DNA of 40,252 nucleotides, taken from positions 1-40,252 of the forward strand of contig NZ_MABH01000138.1 of assembly GCF_001720585.1 (NCBI RefSeq), read 5' to 3'. Under the pieces are notes generated by a model that worked only from the letters and a program-made list of their open reading frames with translations, did not search any database and was not told the DNA's origin. The DNA comes from Cereibacter johrii (GTDB lineage Bacteria > Pseudomonadota > Alphaproteobacteria > Rhodobacterales > Rhodobacteraceae). Each line of letters starts with the position of its first letter. Position 1 is the stretch's first letter. The position numbers and the translations under genes are program-made. Below, in pieces: positions 1-9,898 of the stretch.

Positions 1-157
1 TGCGCGGGTGCGGCCCCGGCCCGTCGGGCGCGGACGCACAGGATTTGGGCGCTCCGCCCCGCGCCGCCGGTTTTTTCGCCGCGCCCGGGCGATGGGCCAT
101 TGGCAGCCTGCCGCGATGCGTGAAACCGTCGGCCGGACCGGGCAAGGAACGCGCGAC

Positions 158-3100
158 ATGTCGATCAAGGCGAGCATTCACCACCTGACCCACTACCGCT
201 ACGACCGTCCGGTGACGCTCGGGCCGCAGGTGATCCGCCTGCGCCCCGCGCCCCATTCGCGCACGCGGGTGATCTCGCATGCGCTGAAGGTCTCGCCGGG
301 CGGGCATTTCGAGAACCACCAGCAGGATCCCTACGGCAACTGGCTGATGCGCGTCGTCTTTCCCGAGCCAGTGACCGAGTTCCGCATCGAGGTCGATCTG
401 GTGGCCGACATGACGGTCTACAATCCGTTCGATTTCTTCGTCGAGGAGGCGGCCGATCACTGGCCCTTCGACTATCCCGAGGAGATCGTCGAGGATCTCT
501 CGATCTACCGCAGCCCCGAACCTGCGGGGCCGCATCTTCGGGAATTTCTTCAGACGATCCCGCGCGACCGGCAGCGGACCGTCGACATGGTGGTGGGGCT
601 GAATGCGCGCCTCGCCCGCGAGATCGCCTATGTGATCCGCATGGAGCCGGGCGTCTTCAGCCCCGAGGAGACGCTGGCCCAGAGGCGCGGCTCCTGCCGC
701 GACAGCGCCTGGCTTCAGGTGCAGATCCTGCGCCATCTGGGCCTCGCCGCCCGCTTCGTCTCGGGCTACCTGATCCAGCTCAAGCCCGATCTCGAGGCGC
801 TGGACGGGCCGTCGGGCACGGATCACGATTTCACCGACCTCCATGCCTGGGCCGAGGTCTATCTGCCGGGGGCGGGCTGGATCGGGCTCGACGCCACCTC
901 GGGGCTTCTGACGGGCGAGAGCCACATTCCGCTGGCCGCGACCCCGCATTACCGCAACGCAGCCCCCATTGCCGGCATGGCGAGCTATGCCGAGGTGGAT
1001 TTCGCCTTCGACATGAAGGTGGCCCGCGTGGCCGAGCATCCGCGGATCACGAAACCCTTTTCCGATGAGAGCTGGGAGCGGCTCGATGCGCTGGGCCACC
1101 GCGTCGATGCGGCGCTGTCTGCGGGCGACGTGCGGCTTACCATGGGGGGCGAGCCCACCTTCGTCTCGATCGACGATTTCGAATCCGGCGAGTGGAACAC
1201 CGAGGCCGTGGGCCCCACCAAGCGCGCCTTTGCCGACCGGCTGATCCGGCGGCTGCGCGACCGGTTCGCGCCGGGCGGCTTCCTGCATTACGGGCAGGGG
1301 AAATGGTATCCGGGCGAGACCCTGCCGCGCTGGACCTTCTCGCTCTACTGGCGCGAGGACGGGGCGCCCATCTGGCGCGACGGGGCGCTGGTGGCGGCCG
1401 AGACGGGGCAGGGCGGCGTGGGCCCGGCCGAGGCGGAGCGGCTGATGCAGGGCATCGCGGCCGAGCTCGGGCTCGAGCCCGACCTCGTGGTGCCCGCCTA
1501 CGAGGATCCGGGCGAGTGGCTTCTGAAGGAGGCGAACCTCCCCGAGAATGTGACGCCCGAGAATTCGGAGCTGAAGGACCCCGAGGAGCGGCTGCGCATG
1601 GCCCGCGTCTTCGAGCGCGGCCTGACCGAGCCCTCGGGCTTCGTCCTGCCGGTGCAGCGCTGGCAGGCTGAGGGGCCGCGCCCGCGCTGGCGGTCCGAGC
1701 GGTGGCGGCTGCGGCGCAGGCACCTGTTCCTCGTGCCCGGCGACAGCCCGGTGGGCTACCGCCTGCCTCTGGGCGCGCTGCCCCACATTCCGCCCTCGCG
1801 CTATCCCTACATCAACCCGACCGATCCCACGGTCGAGCGCGGGCCGCTGCCGCCCTCGGACGGGGCGCGGATCGTGCCGCTCCAGACGCCCGAGGCCGCG
1901 GTGGCGAGCTTCACCGCCGCGGCGCCGGGCCAGACGATGGTCGAGCAGATCCTGGGCGACGAGGGCGCGGTGCGCACCGCGCTCGCCGTCGAGGTGCGGG
2001 ACGGGCGGCTCTGCATCTTCATGCCGCCGGTGGAGGCGGTCGAGGATTATCTCGACCTCCTGACCGCCGCCGAGGAGGCCGCGCGCAAGATGGGCCTGCC
2101 GGTCCATGTCGAGGGCTACGCGCCGCCGCACGATCCGCGGCTGAACGTGATCCGCGTGGCGCCCGATCCGGGCGTGATCGAGGTGAACGTCCATCCCGCC
2201 GCAAGCTGGGAAGAGTGCGTGTCCATCACGACGGCGGTCTACGAGGAGGCCCGCCAGTGCCGCCTCGGCGCCGACAAGTTCATGATCGACGGCAAGCATT
2301 GCGGCACTGGCGGCGGCAACCATGTCGTCGTGGGCGGGCGCACGCCCATGGACTCGCCCTTCCTGCGGCGGCCGGACCTGCTGCGCAGCCTGATCCTGCA
2401 CTGGAACCGGCATCCGTCGCTCTCCTACCTCTTCTCGGGCCTCTTCATCGGCCCGACCAGTCAGGCGCCCCGCATCGACGAGGCGCGCCACGACAGCCTC
2501 TATGAGCTCGAAATCGCGCTGTCCCGGATCCCCGGTCCCGACGATCCGCAGGCGCCGCTCTGGCTGCCCGACCGGCTCCTGCGCAACATCCTGACCGACG
2601 TGACCGGCAACACCCACCGCGCCGAGATCTGCATCGACAAGATGTTCTCGCCCGACGGGCCCACGGGGCGGCTCGGCCTCGTCGAGTTCCGCGGCTTCGA
2701 GATGCCGCCCGACCCGCGCATGAGCCTCGCCCAACAGCTTCTGATCCGCGCCCTCATCGCGCGCATGTGGCAGAGCCCCGTGACCGGGCCGCTCACCCGC
2801 TGGGGCACGGCGCTGCACGATCGCTTCATGCTCCAGCATTACGTCTGGGAGGATTTCCTAGATGTGCTGGCCGATCTCCGCGCACACGGGTTCGATCTCG
2901 ACCCCGAATGGTTCCGGGCGCAGGCCGAGTTCCGCTTCCCCTTCTGCGGCGAGGTGACCCTCGAGGGCGTGCATCTCGAGATCCGGCAGGCGCTCGAGCC
3001 CTGGCATGTGCTGGGCGAGACCGGCGCCATCGGGGGGACGGTGCGCTACACCGACAGTTCGACCGAGCGGCTGCAGGTGACGCTCTCGGGCGCCGATCCC

Positions 3101-3481
3101 GCGCGCTACCGCGTGGCCTGCAACGGGCGCGAGCTGCCGCTCGTGCCCGTGGCCAGCGGCCGCGCGGTGGCGGGGGGGCGATTCAAGGCCTGGCAGCCCG
3201 CCGCGGCGCTGCATCCGACCCTGCCCGTCGATGCGCCGCTCACCTTCGACATCTACGACACTTGGTCGGGCCGGTCGCTCGGCGGCTGCGTCTATCATGT
3301 GGCCCATCCCGGCGGACGCAACTACGAGACCTTCCCGGTGAACGGCAACGAGGCCGAGGCGCGCAGGCTTGCGCGCTTTCAGCCCCACGGGCACAGTGCC
3401 GGCCTCTGGCCGCTCCTGCCCGAGCGGCCGCATCCGGAGTTTCCGATGACGCTCGACCTGAGACGGCCCGCGGGGCTCTGA
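158..3481 (+). CDS. Transglutaminase-like / DUF2126 fusion protein
   Basis: A protein of about 1107 aa. Its N-terminal third is a bacterial transglutaminase-like domain with a visible Cys-His-Asp triad at C180 (RGSCRDS), H229 (LHAWAEVY) and D245. The rest is DUF2126, opening with MGGEPTFVS near residues 329-337. DUF2126 has been predicted to be a COOH-NH2 ligase (amidoligase) of the glutamine-synthetase-like fold, so the protein may join and trim peptide tags; this function is predicted, not shown. I chose the ATG at 158 because AAGGA lies about 9 nt upstream and because the protein from there starts directly with the conserved N-terminal region. The frame is open further upstream, but that part looks non-coding. 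It is the first gene of a three-gene operon; its TGA shares one base with the next ATG (TGATG). No signal peptide is seen, so it is probably cytoplasmic. Confidence 0.9.
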   Translation: MSIKASIHHLTHYRYDRPVTLGPQVIRLRPAPHSRTRVISHALKVSPGGHFENHQQDPYGNWLMRVVFPEPVTEFRIEVDLVADMTVYNPFDFFVEEAADHWPFDYPEEIVEDLSIYRSPEPAGPHLREFLQTIPRDRQRTVDMVVGLNARLAREIAYVIRMEPGVFSPEETLAQRRGSCRDSAWLQVQILRHLGLAARFVSGYLIQLKPDLEALDGPSGTDHDFTDLHAWAEVYLPGAGWIGLDATSGLLTGESHIPLAATPHYRNAAPIAGMASYAEVDFAFDMKVARVAEHPRITKPFSDESWERLDALGHRVDAALSAGDVRLTMGGEPTFVSIDDFESGEWNTEAVGPTKRAFADRLIRRLRDRFAPGGFLHYGQGKWYPGETLPRWTFSLYWREDGAPIWRDGALVAAETGQGGVGPAEAERLMQGIAAELGLEPDLVVPAYEDPGEWLLKEANLPENVTPENSELKDPEERLRMARVFERGLTEPSGFVLPVQRWQAEGPRPRWRSERWRLRRRHLFLVPGDSPVGYRLPLGALPHIPPSRYPYINPTDPTVERGPLPPSDGARIVPLQTPEAAVASFTAAAPGQTMVEQILGDEGAVRTALAVEVRDGRLCIFMPPVEAVEDYLDLLTAAEEAARKMGLPVHVEGYAPPHDPRLNVIRVAPDPGVIEVNVHPAASWEECVSITTAVYEEARQCRLGADKFMIDGKHCGTGGGNHVVVGGRTPMDSPFLRRPDLLRSLILHWNRHPSLSYLFSGLFIGPTSQAPRIDEARHDSLYELEIALSRIPGPDDPQAPLWLPDRLLRNILTDVTGNTHRAEICIDKMFSPDGPTGRLGLVEFRGFEMPPDPRMSLAQQLLIRALIARMWQSPVTGPLTRWGTALHDRFMLQHYVWEDFLDVLADLRAHGFDLDPEWFRAQAEFRFPFCGEVTLEGVHLEIRQALEPWHVLGETGAIGGTVRYTDSSTERLQVTLSGADPARYRVACNGRELPLVPVASGRAVAGGRFKAWQPAAALHPTLPVDAPLTFDIYDTWSGRSLGGCVYHVAHPGGRNYETFPVNGNEAEARRLARFQPHGHSAGLWPLLPERPHPEFPMTLDLRRPAGL

Positions 3482-5865
3482 TGGAGCGGAAGACGCGCCT
3501 CGCGCCGGGCCTGACCGGACTGGCCGACGGCTACCGGCCCCAGCCCGGCGTGCCCGACGAGATGATGGATGCGTCAGGCGGGATCCGCCCGGTCTGGCGC
3601 GGCTTCCTGCGCCATCTGGCCGGGCTCTCGCCCGACGATCTCCACCGCCGCTTCGCCCGCGGCGACCAGTATCTGCGCGATGCGGGCGTGTTCTTCCGCC
3701 AGTATTCCGCCGAAGGCTCGGACGAGCGCGCCTGGCCGCTGAGCCATGTGCCGGTGCTGATCGACGAGGCCGAATGGCAGCGTCTGGGCGCGGGGCTGAT
3801 CCAGCGCGCGGACCTGCTCGAGGCGCTGATGGCGGATCTCTACGGCGCGAACCGGCTGGTGGCCGAGGGGGTCCTGCCGGCCGCGCTGGTGGCGGGCAAC
3901 CCCGAGTGGCTGCGCCCGATGGTGGGCATCGCGCCGCGCGGCGGGCACCATCTGCATTTCCTGGCCTTCGAGGTGGGCCGCGGCCCGGACGGCGACTGGT
4001 GGGTGCTGGGCGACCGGGCGCAGGCGCCCTCGGGCGCGGGCTTCGCGCTCGAGAACCGGGTCGCCACCTCGCGCGTCTTCTCGGACTTCTATGCCGAGGC
4101 CCATGTCCACCGGCTCGCGGGCTTCTTCCGCACCTTCCGCGACGCGCTGCAGGACTTGCAGGCCGATCCTCACGGCAGGGTGGGCATCCTCACGCCGGGA
4201 CCGCTGAACGAGACCTATTACGAGCACGCCTGGATCGCGCGCTATCTGGGCTTCATGCTGCTGCAGGGCGAGGATCTGACGGTTGACAGCGGTCAACTCA
4301 AGGTTCGCACCGTGGCGGGGCCCGAGCCCGTGTCGGTGCTCTGGCGCAGGCTCGACGGCGCCTATGCCGATCCGCTGGAGCTGGAGGGCGGCTCGCAGCT
4401 CGGAACGCCGGGCCTCGTCTCGGCGCTGCGCCACGGATCGACCGCGCTCGTGAACAACCTCGGCTCGGGCGTGCTCGAGACCCGCGCCTTCCTGGCCTTC
4501 ATGCCGCGCATCGCCCGCGCGCTTCTGGGCGAGGAGCTGAGGCTGCCCAACATCGCCACCTGGTGGTGCGGGCAGGAAGCCGAGCGCGCCCATGTCGCGG
4601 CCAATGTGTCCCGGATGCTGATCTCGCCCGCGCTCTCGACACGGCAGCCGATCGAGGACGATCTGGCGGCGCTGACCGAAGGCCGCCCCGCCCCGCGCGA
4701 TCCGGTGGCCTGGCTCGAGCGCGAGGGGGCGGGCCTCGTGGGGCAGGAGTCGGTGGTGCTTTCGACCACGCCCGCCCATATCGGCGGCGCGCTCGTGCCG
4801 CGCCCGATGAGCCTGCGGGTCTTCCTCGCCCGCACCCCATCGGGCTGGCAGGTCATGCCGGGCGGCTTCGCCCGGATCGGCCGGACGCCCGAGCCGCGGG
4901 CCGTGGCGATGCAGCACGGCGGTGCCGCGGCCGACGTCTGGATCGTGAGCGAGACCCCGGTCGAGGCGGCGAGCCTGATCCCCGCCCAGGGTCGCCAGCT
5001 TCAGGCGCGCGAGGGCGCGCTGCCCTCGCGGTCGGCCGACAATCTCTTCTGGCTCGGCCGCTATGTCGAGCGCACCGAGGGCCTCATGCGGCTCCTGCGG
5101 GCGCGCCATGTGCGGCTGGCCGAGACGGGCGATGCGAACGCGCCGCTTCTCGCGGCATTGGCGCCCCTCTTCCGCGGGCAGGGGGTGGATCCCGAGGAGG
5201 GCATCCCCAGGGGGCTGATCCAGACGCTGCGCTCGGCCATCGCGAGCGCAGGTCAGGTGCGCGACCGCTTCTCGCCCGACGGCTGGTCCTCGCTCGCCGA
5301 TCTCGACAAGACCATGCGGCGCATGGCCGAGCGGGTCGCCCCCGGCGATGACGCGGCCCGCGCCCTGTCGGCCCTCCTGCGCAAGATCACCGGCTTCTCG
5401 GGCCTCGTGCATGAGAACATGTATCGCGTGACCGGCTGGCGCTTCCTCGAACTCGGCCGCCATGTCGAGCGGGGGGCGGGCATGGCCGCGGTGCTGGCCA
5501 CGCTGGCCGATCCGTTCGCGCCCGACGGCGGGCTCGATCTGGCGGTGGAGGTGGGCGACAGCGTCATGACCCATCGCCGCCGCTTCGCCGTCACCACCTC
5601 GCGCGAGACGGTGGTGGATCTCCTGGCGCTCGATGCGATGAACCCGCGCTCGATCCTGTTCCAGCTCGACGGGATCGAGGAGCAGGTGCGCCTTCTGCCG
5701 GGTGCCACGGCGAGCCCGATGCCCGACCTCCTCCGGCTGGTCCTGCGCACCCGCACCAACCTTGCCACCGAACGGGCCGAGCAGCTCGACACTCAGGCGC
5801 TCTGGGCGCTGCGCGGCGCGATCTGGGAGATCTCCGACCTCATCACCGACAGCTGGCTGCGCTGA
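3481..5865 (+). CDS. Circularly permuted ATP-grasp / alpha-E domain protein
   Basis: A 794-aa protein that starts on the last base of the previous stop codon. Residues of roughly 50-490 form a circularly permuted ATP-grasp ligase (DUF404/DUF407 type), with the conserved block GPLNETYYEHAW near 240. From about residue 515 (SADNLFWLGRYVERTEG) to the end it is an all-helical alpha-E domain (DUF403). These two domains occur fused or side by side with transglutaminase-like and DUF2126 proteins in many bacteria, and the set has been predicted to make and attach a peptide or amino-acid tag. The ATP-grasp part would be the ligase; the alpha-E role is unknown. The next gene starts immediately after the TGA, with no gap, so the three are surely co-translated. 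Confidence 0.9.
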   Translation: MERKTRLAPGLTGLADGYRPQPGVPDEMMDASGGIRPVWRGFLRHLAGLSPDDLHRRFARGDQYLRDAGVFFRQYSAEGSDERAWPLSHVPVLIDEAEWQRLGAGLIQRADLLEALMADLYGANRLVAEGVLPAALVAGNPEWLRPMVGIAPRGGHHLHFLAFEVGRGPDGDWWVLGDRAQAPSGAGFALENRVATSRVFSDFYAEAHVHRLAGFFRTFRDALQDLQADPHGRVGILTPGPLNETYYEHAWIARYLGFMLLQGEDLTVDSGQLKVRTVAGPEPVSVLWRRLDGAYADPLELEGGSQLGTPGLVSALRHGSTALVNNLGSGVLETRAFLAFMPRIARALLGEELRLPNIATWWCGQEAERAHVAANVSRMLISPALSTRQPIEDDLAALTEGRPAPRDPVAWLEREGAGLVGQESVVLSTTPAHIGGALVPRPMSLRVFLARTPSGWQVMPGGFARIGRTPEPRAVAMQHGGAAADVWIVSETPVEAASLIPAQGRQLQAREGALPSRSADNLFWLGRYVERTEGLMRLLRARHVRLAETGDANAPLLAALAPLFRGQGVDPEEGIPRGLIQTLRSAIASAGQVRDRFSPDGWSSLADLDKTMRRMAERVAPGDDAARALSALLRKITGFSGLVHENMYRVTGWRFLELGRHVERGAGMAAVLATLADPFAPDGGLDLAVEVGDSVMTHRRRFAVTTSRETVVDLLALDAMNPRSILFQLDGIEEQVRLLPGATASPMPDLLRLVLRTRTNLATERAEQLDTQALWALRGAIWEISDLITDSWLR

Positions 5866-6750
5866 ATGCTCTATCAGGTCCGCCTCTCCGTCACCTACCA
5901 TTATGCCCGGCCCGCCTCGGGGGGGCGGCATCTGCTGCGGCTGCTGCCCGCCCATCTGCCCGGCCTGCAGGACGTGTCGCAGGACATGATCGCCATCAGC
6001 CCGCGGCCGGCCGAGCGGGGCGAGTTCACCGACTTCTTCGGCAACCGGACGGTCGAGGTGGCCATCGGCTGCGACCATTCCGAGATCGTCTTCACCGCCG
6101 CCTGCCGGGTGGACCGGCTGGTCGAGGGGCCGGGCCCCGACCGCTCGGGCCCGCTCGCGACGCTTGCCGCCGAGATCGCGGCGGTGCGGGATCTGGGCCC
6201 CGCCGCTCCGCACCATTTCCTGCCGGCCTCGCCCCGGATCCGCCCGGTGGCCGCCATCACCGACCATGCGCGCGAGGCGATGGCAGAGGCCTCCACCGTG
6301 CGGGGCGCGGTCGAGGCTCTGGGCCTGCGGCTTCACCGCGAGATGCGGTTCGACGGCAGTGCGACCTCGGTCGACACGCCGCCCGAAGAGGCGTTCGCCC
6401 ATCGCCACGGCGTCTGTCAGGATTTCGCCCAGATCATGATCGCGGGCCTGCGCGGCGCAGGCGTGCCCGCGGCCTATGTCTCGGGGTTCCTTCGGACCGT
6501 GCCGCCGCCCGGCCGCCCGCGGCTCGAAGGGGCGGATGCGATGCATGCCTGGGTGCGCGCCTGGTGCGGCCGGGCCGAGGGCTGGGTCGATGTCGATCCC
6601 ACCAACGGCTGTCTCGTGGGGTCCGATCATATCGTGGCCGCGGTCGGCCGCGATTACGGCGATGTGGCGCCGGTCTCGGGCATCCTGCGCATCGCGGGCG
6701 GCCAGAGGACGAGCCACGCCGTCGATGTGATCCCGCTGCCCGCCGGCTGA
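5866..6750 (+). CDS. Transglutaminase-like cysteine peptidase
   Basis: A 294-aa protein whose ATG follows directly on the stop of the alpha-E gene. The N-terminal half is the bacterial transglutaminase N-terminal region. The core carries C184 (VCQDFAQ), H227 (AMHAWVRAW) and D244 (DVDPTNG), the full papain/transglutaminase-fold triad. Length and order are normal for the stand-alone transglutaminase of alpha-E clusters. It is a likely peptidase or transpeptidase that removes or transfers the tag made by its two partners (inference). In related clusters a proteasome-like Anbu gene often follows; none is present here. A GC-rich hairpin at 6779-6804 follows the stop. Confidence 0.9.
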   Translation: MLYQVRLSVTYHYARPASGGRHLLRLLPAHLPGLQDVSQDMIAISPRPAERGEFTDFFGNRTVEVAIGCDHSEIVFTAACRVDRLVEGPGPDRSGPLATLAAEIAAVRDLGPAAPHHFLPASPRIRPVAAITDHAREAMAEASTVRGAVEALGLRLHREMRFDGSATSVDTPPEEAFAHRHGVCQDFAQIMIAGLRGAGVPAAYVSGFLRTVPPPGRPRLEGADAMHAWVRAWCGRAEGWVDVDPTNGCLVGSDHIVAAVGRDYGDVAPVSGILRIAGGQRTSHAVDVIPLPAG

Positions 6751-6778
6751 CGCGGCCCCGTCACGGGCCGGAACGGAG

Positions 6779-6804
6779 AGGGCGCCGCTGCGTGGCGGCG
6801 CCCT
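6779..6804. terminator. Hairpin between convergent genes
   Basis: Perfect 10-bp stem (AGGGCGCCGC / GCGGCGCCCT) with a 6-nt loop, 28 bases after the transglutaminase stop. There is no T-run, so intrinsic termination is plausible but weakly supported. It lies between two convergent genes and could act in both directions. Confidence 0.5.
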
Positions 6805-6865
6805 GCGGGCCGGTCGTGGCCGGGTGCGGCCTTGCCCGTCGGGCCGGAGCCCGGGGGCTGTGCCG

Positions 6866-7027
6866 TCAGTTGCTGTTCGGGGTCGCGGCGAAGAAGGCGG
6901 CGACGAGGCCGCCCACCACGAGGCCCACGAACCAGTGACCGCCGGCGAAGGCGAACATGATGCCGACGCCGACGAAGATGACGGCGGCCATCATCAGGCG
7001 AAAGGCGAATTCTGAGACTTCGGGCAT
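6866..7027 (-). CDS. Small membrane protein (53 aa)
   Basis: A 53-aa protein ([10 protein letters not shown]... to ...AATPNSN) with two hydrophobic stretches, about residues 11-28 and 32-47, separated by GGHW. It is therefore probably a two-pass inner-membrane hairpin. A textbook AAGGAGG stands 5-6 nt before the ATG, which makes translation likely despite the small size. I do not recognise a family. It is convergent with the transglutaminase operon and divergent from the RocB-like gene. Nothing in the context suggests a job. Confidence 0.75.
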
Positions 7028-7335
7028 TGTGCCTCCTTCAGATGCAAGCTGGGCCAGCCCTCACCGTTGCCGCCCGGCAGGGGATGCGTCAAGCCGAAGG
7101 GCGCCGCTGGGGCCCATGGGCGACATCACGCCGCCCCCTCTCACGCTTTCGTGGCGGCCGCTTCCCGGCAGAGGGGCACGGGAATAGCTGCGGGCGGAGC
7201 CCGCGCGGGGAAAGTCCGGGGGCTTCCGGTCGCCCCGGCCTTCGGCGCAGGATGGGGCCGGGCGCTGCGCACGAGACCCGCGCGCGCAAGGCACAGCCGG
7301 GCGGACGATCCGGCGGACGAGCAGGAGAGAGAGAC
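7028..7335. other. Intergenic region without a recognised gene
   Basis: 308 bases between the divergent 53-aa protein gene and the M20 peptidase gene. It must hold both promoters, but I see no clear -35/-10 pair. Frames stay open across it only because of high GC. A string GGGGAAAGTCCGG near 7205 resembles part of RNase P RNA but lacks the rest. Confidence 0.4.
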
Positions 7336-8946
7336 ATGGCCCATTATCGTGACCGCGCCCGGGACTGGGCGCTGTGGCTGACGCGGCAACGATCGGTCAC
7401 GGGCACGCCCGGCGAGGTGGCGCTGGCGCAGAGGCTCGCGGAGCGGATCAGGGCCACGCCCGCGCTGGCCGGGGCCGAGGTCTGGACCATCGGCTGCGGC
7501 GATGCGCTGGGGCGGGAGTGCTGCGCAGCACTCGTGCGCGGGCAGGGGCCCGATACGGTCCTGCTGACGGGCCATTTCGACACGGTGACGGATGCGGACT
7601 ATGGCGATCTCCAGCCCGTGGCCTGCGAGCCCGAGGCGCTACAGGGGGCGCTCCTGCGCCGTCTGGCCAGTCCCGGCACCAGCGCCGAGCGGCTGGCGAA
7701 GGCCGACCTCGCTTCGGGAGATTTCCTGCCGGGGCGGGGGCTTCTGGACATGAAGGCCGGTCTCGGCGCGGCTCTGGCGGCGCTGGAGGTCTGGGCCGCC
7801 GCACCCGAGCGCGCGGGCAACCTCCTCTTCGTGGCGGTGCCGGACGAGGAGGTGACATCGGTCGGCGCGCGGGCGCTGGCCGAGGCGCTGCCGCAGATCG
7901 CGGCCGAGAGGGGCCTCTCGGTCCGGGCCGCGATCAACTGCGACTGCGTGACCGACGAGGGCGACGGCAGCCTCGGGCAGGTGGTGGCGCTGGGCAGCGT
8001 GGGCAAACTTCTGGTGACGGCGCTCGTCGCGGGCGTGCCCGCCCATGCGAGCCAGCCCTACGAGGGGCTGAATGCCGGCGCCATCGCCGCGGCGCTGGTG
8101 GCGCGGGCGGAATGGGCGCCCGAGCTTGCGGACGGGCAGGAGGGCGCGGCGGGGATCCCGCCCGTCCTCCTCAGCCTGCGCGACGGGCGCGAGGGCTACG
8201 ACGTGACCACGCCCGCCACGGTCTTTGCGACCTGGAACGTGCTCTCGCAGGGGCGGGGCGCGATGGCCACGCTCGGCGCCTTCCGGGCCATCGCGCTCGA
8301 GGCGGCGGCGGGGCTGGCCGCGGCCCTCGCGGCCCGGCAGGAGGCGGTGACGGGCCGGCCCGCCGAGGTGCCGGGCATCCCGGTCTCGACCCTTGCGGAG
8401 CTGGTGGCGAGCCTTCCGGAGGCGGCGACGGAGCGGCTCGCCGCCCGCGCGAAGGCTTTGGGCGGCGAGGGCCTGTCGCTGCCCGACCAGAACCGGCTAC
8501 TCGCCGAGGAGGCCTGGCGGCTTTCGGGGCGCAGGGGACCGGCCATCCTCCTGGGCTTCGGCGCGCTCCCCTACCTGCCGGTGCATCTGGGTCACGGGCC
8601 CGAGGCGCAGGGCCTGCGGCGGGCCCTCGACCGGGCCCGCGCCGCGGTCGAGGCCGCGCACGGCTGCCGGATCGGGACGATGGAATTCTTCCCCGGCATC
8701 TCGGATCTCTCCTTCTTCGGCGAGGGGGATGCGTCGGAGGTGCCCTTCATGGCGGCCAACACGCTGGCCTGGGGCGCGACGGGATGGAGCGGGCGGATCG
8801 CCAACCTGCCTGCGGTGAATGTGGGGCCCTGGGGGCGGTCCTATCACACGCCGCTCGAACGCCTGCATGCGCCTTATGCCTTCGACGTGCTGCCGGACTT
8901 CTTGCTGCGGATCGCGCGGGAGGTTCTGGCGCCGGGCGGGCGCTGA
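7336..8946 (+). CDS. M20-family metallopeptidase, RocB-like
   Basis: A 536-aa zinc-dependent hydrolase of the M20 family, close in layout to RocB (arginine utilisation protein). Metal-site motifs are visible: LLTGHFDTV with H80 and D82, LLDMKAG with D138, the PDEE pair E171/E172, and a C-terminal GRSYHTPLE histidine. It has the extended length and the C-terminal PAVNVGPWG block of RocB proteins rather than the 370-400 aa of ArgE/DapE. The substrate is unknown; RocB itself is poorly characterised. The ATG at 7336 is preceded by AGGAGAGAG at a suitable distance. The gene appears to be single: the 53-aa gene is divergent, and otsB follows after a 169-bp gap with its own promoter. Confidence 0.85.
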   Translation: MAHYRDRARDWALWLTRQRSVTGTPGEVALAQRLAERIRATPALAGAEVWTIGCGDALGRECCAALVRGQGPDTVLLTGHFDTVTDADYGDLQPVACEPEALQGALLRRLASPGTSAERLAKADLASGDFLPGRGLLDMKAGLGAALAALEVWAAAPERAGNLLFVAVPDEEVTSVGARALAEALPQIAAERGLSVRAAINCDCVTDEGDGSLGQVVALGSVGKLLVTALVAGVPAHASQPYEGLNAGAIAAALVARAEWAPELADGQEGAAGIPPVLLSLRDGREGYDVTTPATVFATWNVLSQGRGAMATLGAFRAIALEAAAGLAAALAARQEAVTGRPAEVPGIPVSTLAELVASLPEAATERLAARAKALGGEGLSLPDQNRLLAEEAWRLSGRRGPAILLGFGALPYLPVHLGHGPEAQGLRRALDRARAAVEAAHGCRIGTMEFFPGISDLSFFGEGDASEVPFMAANTLAWGATGWSGRIANLPAVNVGPWGRSYHTPLERLHAPYAFDVLPDFLLRIAREVLAPGGR

Positions 8947-8965
8947 GAGAGGCGCCGGCCCTGCG

Positions 8966-8986
8966 GCCTCCGGTCGCGGCGGAGGC
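8966..8986 (+). terminator. Hairpin after the M20 peptidase gene
   Basis: Stem GCCTCCG/CGGAGGC with a 7-nt loop, 20 bases past the stop codon. There is no T-run, so it is only a candidate. Confidence 0.35.
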
Positions 8987-9058
8987 GCCAGATCCCTGCA
9001 GGGCAAGGCTGCTGCGCGGTGGCGGAGCGCCTTTTCCTGCATTCGTCCCACTTTTCCG

Positions 9059-9084
9059 TGAACCCGATCGGCCTCTGGCGCGTT
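9059..9084 (+). promoter_or_regulatory. EcfG-like promoter of otsBA
   Basis: TGAAC at 9059-9063 and CGTT at 9081-9084 with 17 bases between: one mismatch from GGAAC-N16/17-CGTT. The right half continues as CGTTCCC, so the minus strand reads an exact GGAAC-N17-GGTT; the site is a partial dyad. Start of transcription would be near 9091, giving a leader of about 25 nt before the otsB ATG. Confidence 0.55.
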
Positions 9085-9115
9085 CCCTTCTGTCCGCAAC
9101 TTCGCTGGAGGCTTC

Positions 9116-9898
9116 ATGCACCAACCTGCCCTGCATCCCGACCAAGATGACGGCGCGGCGGCCCTGCGATCCGCGCTGCGCGACGCGCCCGATGACTGGG
9201 CGCTCTTTCTCGACATCGACGGGACGCTGGTGGACATCGCCGAGCAGCCGCACGACGTGCGCGTGGCCGCGGGTCTGCCGCAGGATCTGGCGCGGCTGGC
9301 CGAACGGCTCGGGGGCGCGCTCGCCCTCGTGACCGGGCGGCGGGTCGACTGGATCGACGCCAACTTCGGGCCGCATCTCTTTCCCGCCGCGGGTCTTCAC
9401 GGGGTCGAGCGGCGCCGCGCCTCGGGAGAGCTCGACCGCGCGGGTCTCGCGCCGTCGCTGAACGCGCTGCGCAAGGATCTGGGGCGGCGCACGGCGCGGA
9501 TGCCCGGCGTCCTCCTCGAGGACAAGGTGGCTGCGGTGGCGCTGCATTACCGGCAGGCGCCCGAGCGCGAGCCCGATGTGCGGGCGATGATGGAAATGGC
9601 CTTGAAGGTGATGGGAGACGGTTGGGTGCTGCAGCACGGCAAGATGGTGGTGGAACTGCGGCCGGCCTCGGCCAACAAGGGCACGGCGCTTGAGGCCTTT
9701 CTGGCGGAGCCGCCCTTCGCGGGGCGCAGGCCCGTGGCGGTGGGCGACGACGTGACCGACGAGGAGATGTTCCGGGTGGTCAACGCCCGCGGCGGCCTGT
9801 CGGTGCGGATCTGCGAGACCGAGGCGCCGACGCTGGCCCGGGCGCGGCTCGCCTCGCCGCAGGCGCTCCGCGACCTCGTGGTGGAGCTTGGCGCATGA
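9116..9898 (+). CDS. otsB: Trehalose-6-phosphate phosphatase
   Basis: A 260-aa HAD-superfamily phosphatase that removes phosphate from trehalose 6-phosphate, the second step of the OtsA-OtsB trehalose pathway in the cytoplasm. Motif I is FLDIDGTLVD with D33 as nucleophile and D35 as acid/base; LVTGR follows as motif II, and VAVGDDVTDEEMF is the Mg-binding motif IV. Length matches E. coli OtsB (about 266 aa). The ATG at 9116 has GGAGG 4 nt upstream. Its last four bases (ATGA) overlap the otsA start, so the two are translationally coupled. An EcfG-like promoter lies directly upstream. Trehalose is a compatible solute, so osmotic or drying stress is the expected setting. Confidence 0.96.
   Translation: MHQPALHPDQDDGAAALRSALRDAPDDWALFLDIDGTLVDIAEQPHDVRVAAGLPQDLARLAERLGGALALVTGRRVDWIDANFGPHLFPAAGLHGVERRRASGELDRAGLAPSLNALRKDLGRRTARMPGVLLEDKVAAVALHYRQAPEREPDVRAMMEMALKVMGDGWVLQHGKMVVELRPASANKGTALEAFLAEPPFAGRRPVAVGDDVTDEEMFRVVNARGGLSVRICETEAPTLARARLASPQALRDLVVELGA

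Noticed and set aside
3574-6717. Very long open frame antisense to the alpha-E/transglutaminase genes
   Set aside because: Arg/His/Gly-rich shadow frame caused by high GC; no family similarity, while the sense genes are clear.
7195-7240. GGGGAAAGTCCGGGGG resembling the conserved core of RNase P RNA
   Set aside because: The other conserved RNase P blocks are not found around it, and the segment is too short before the next gene.
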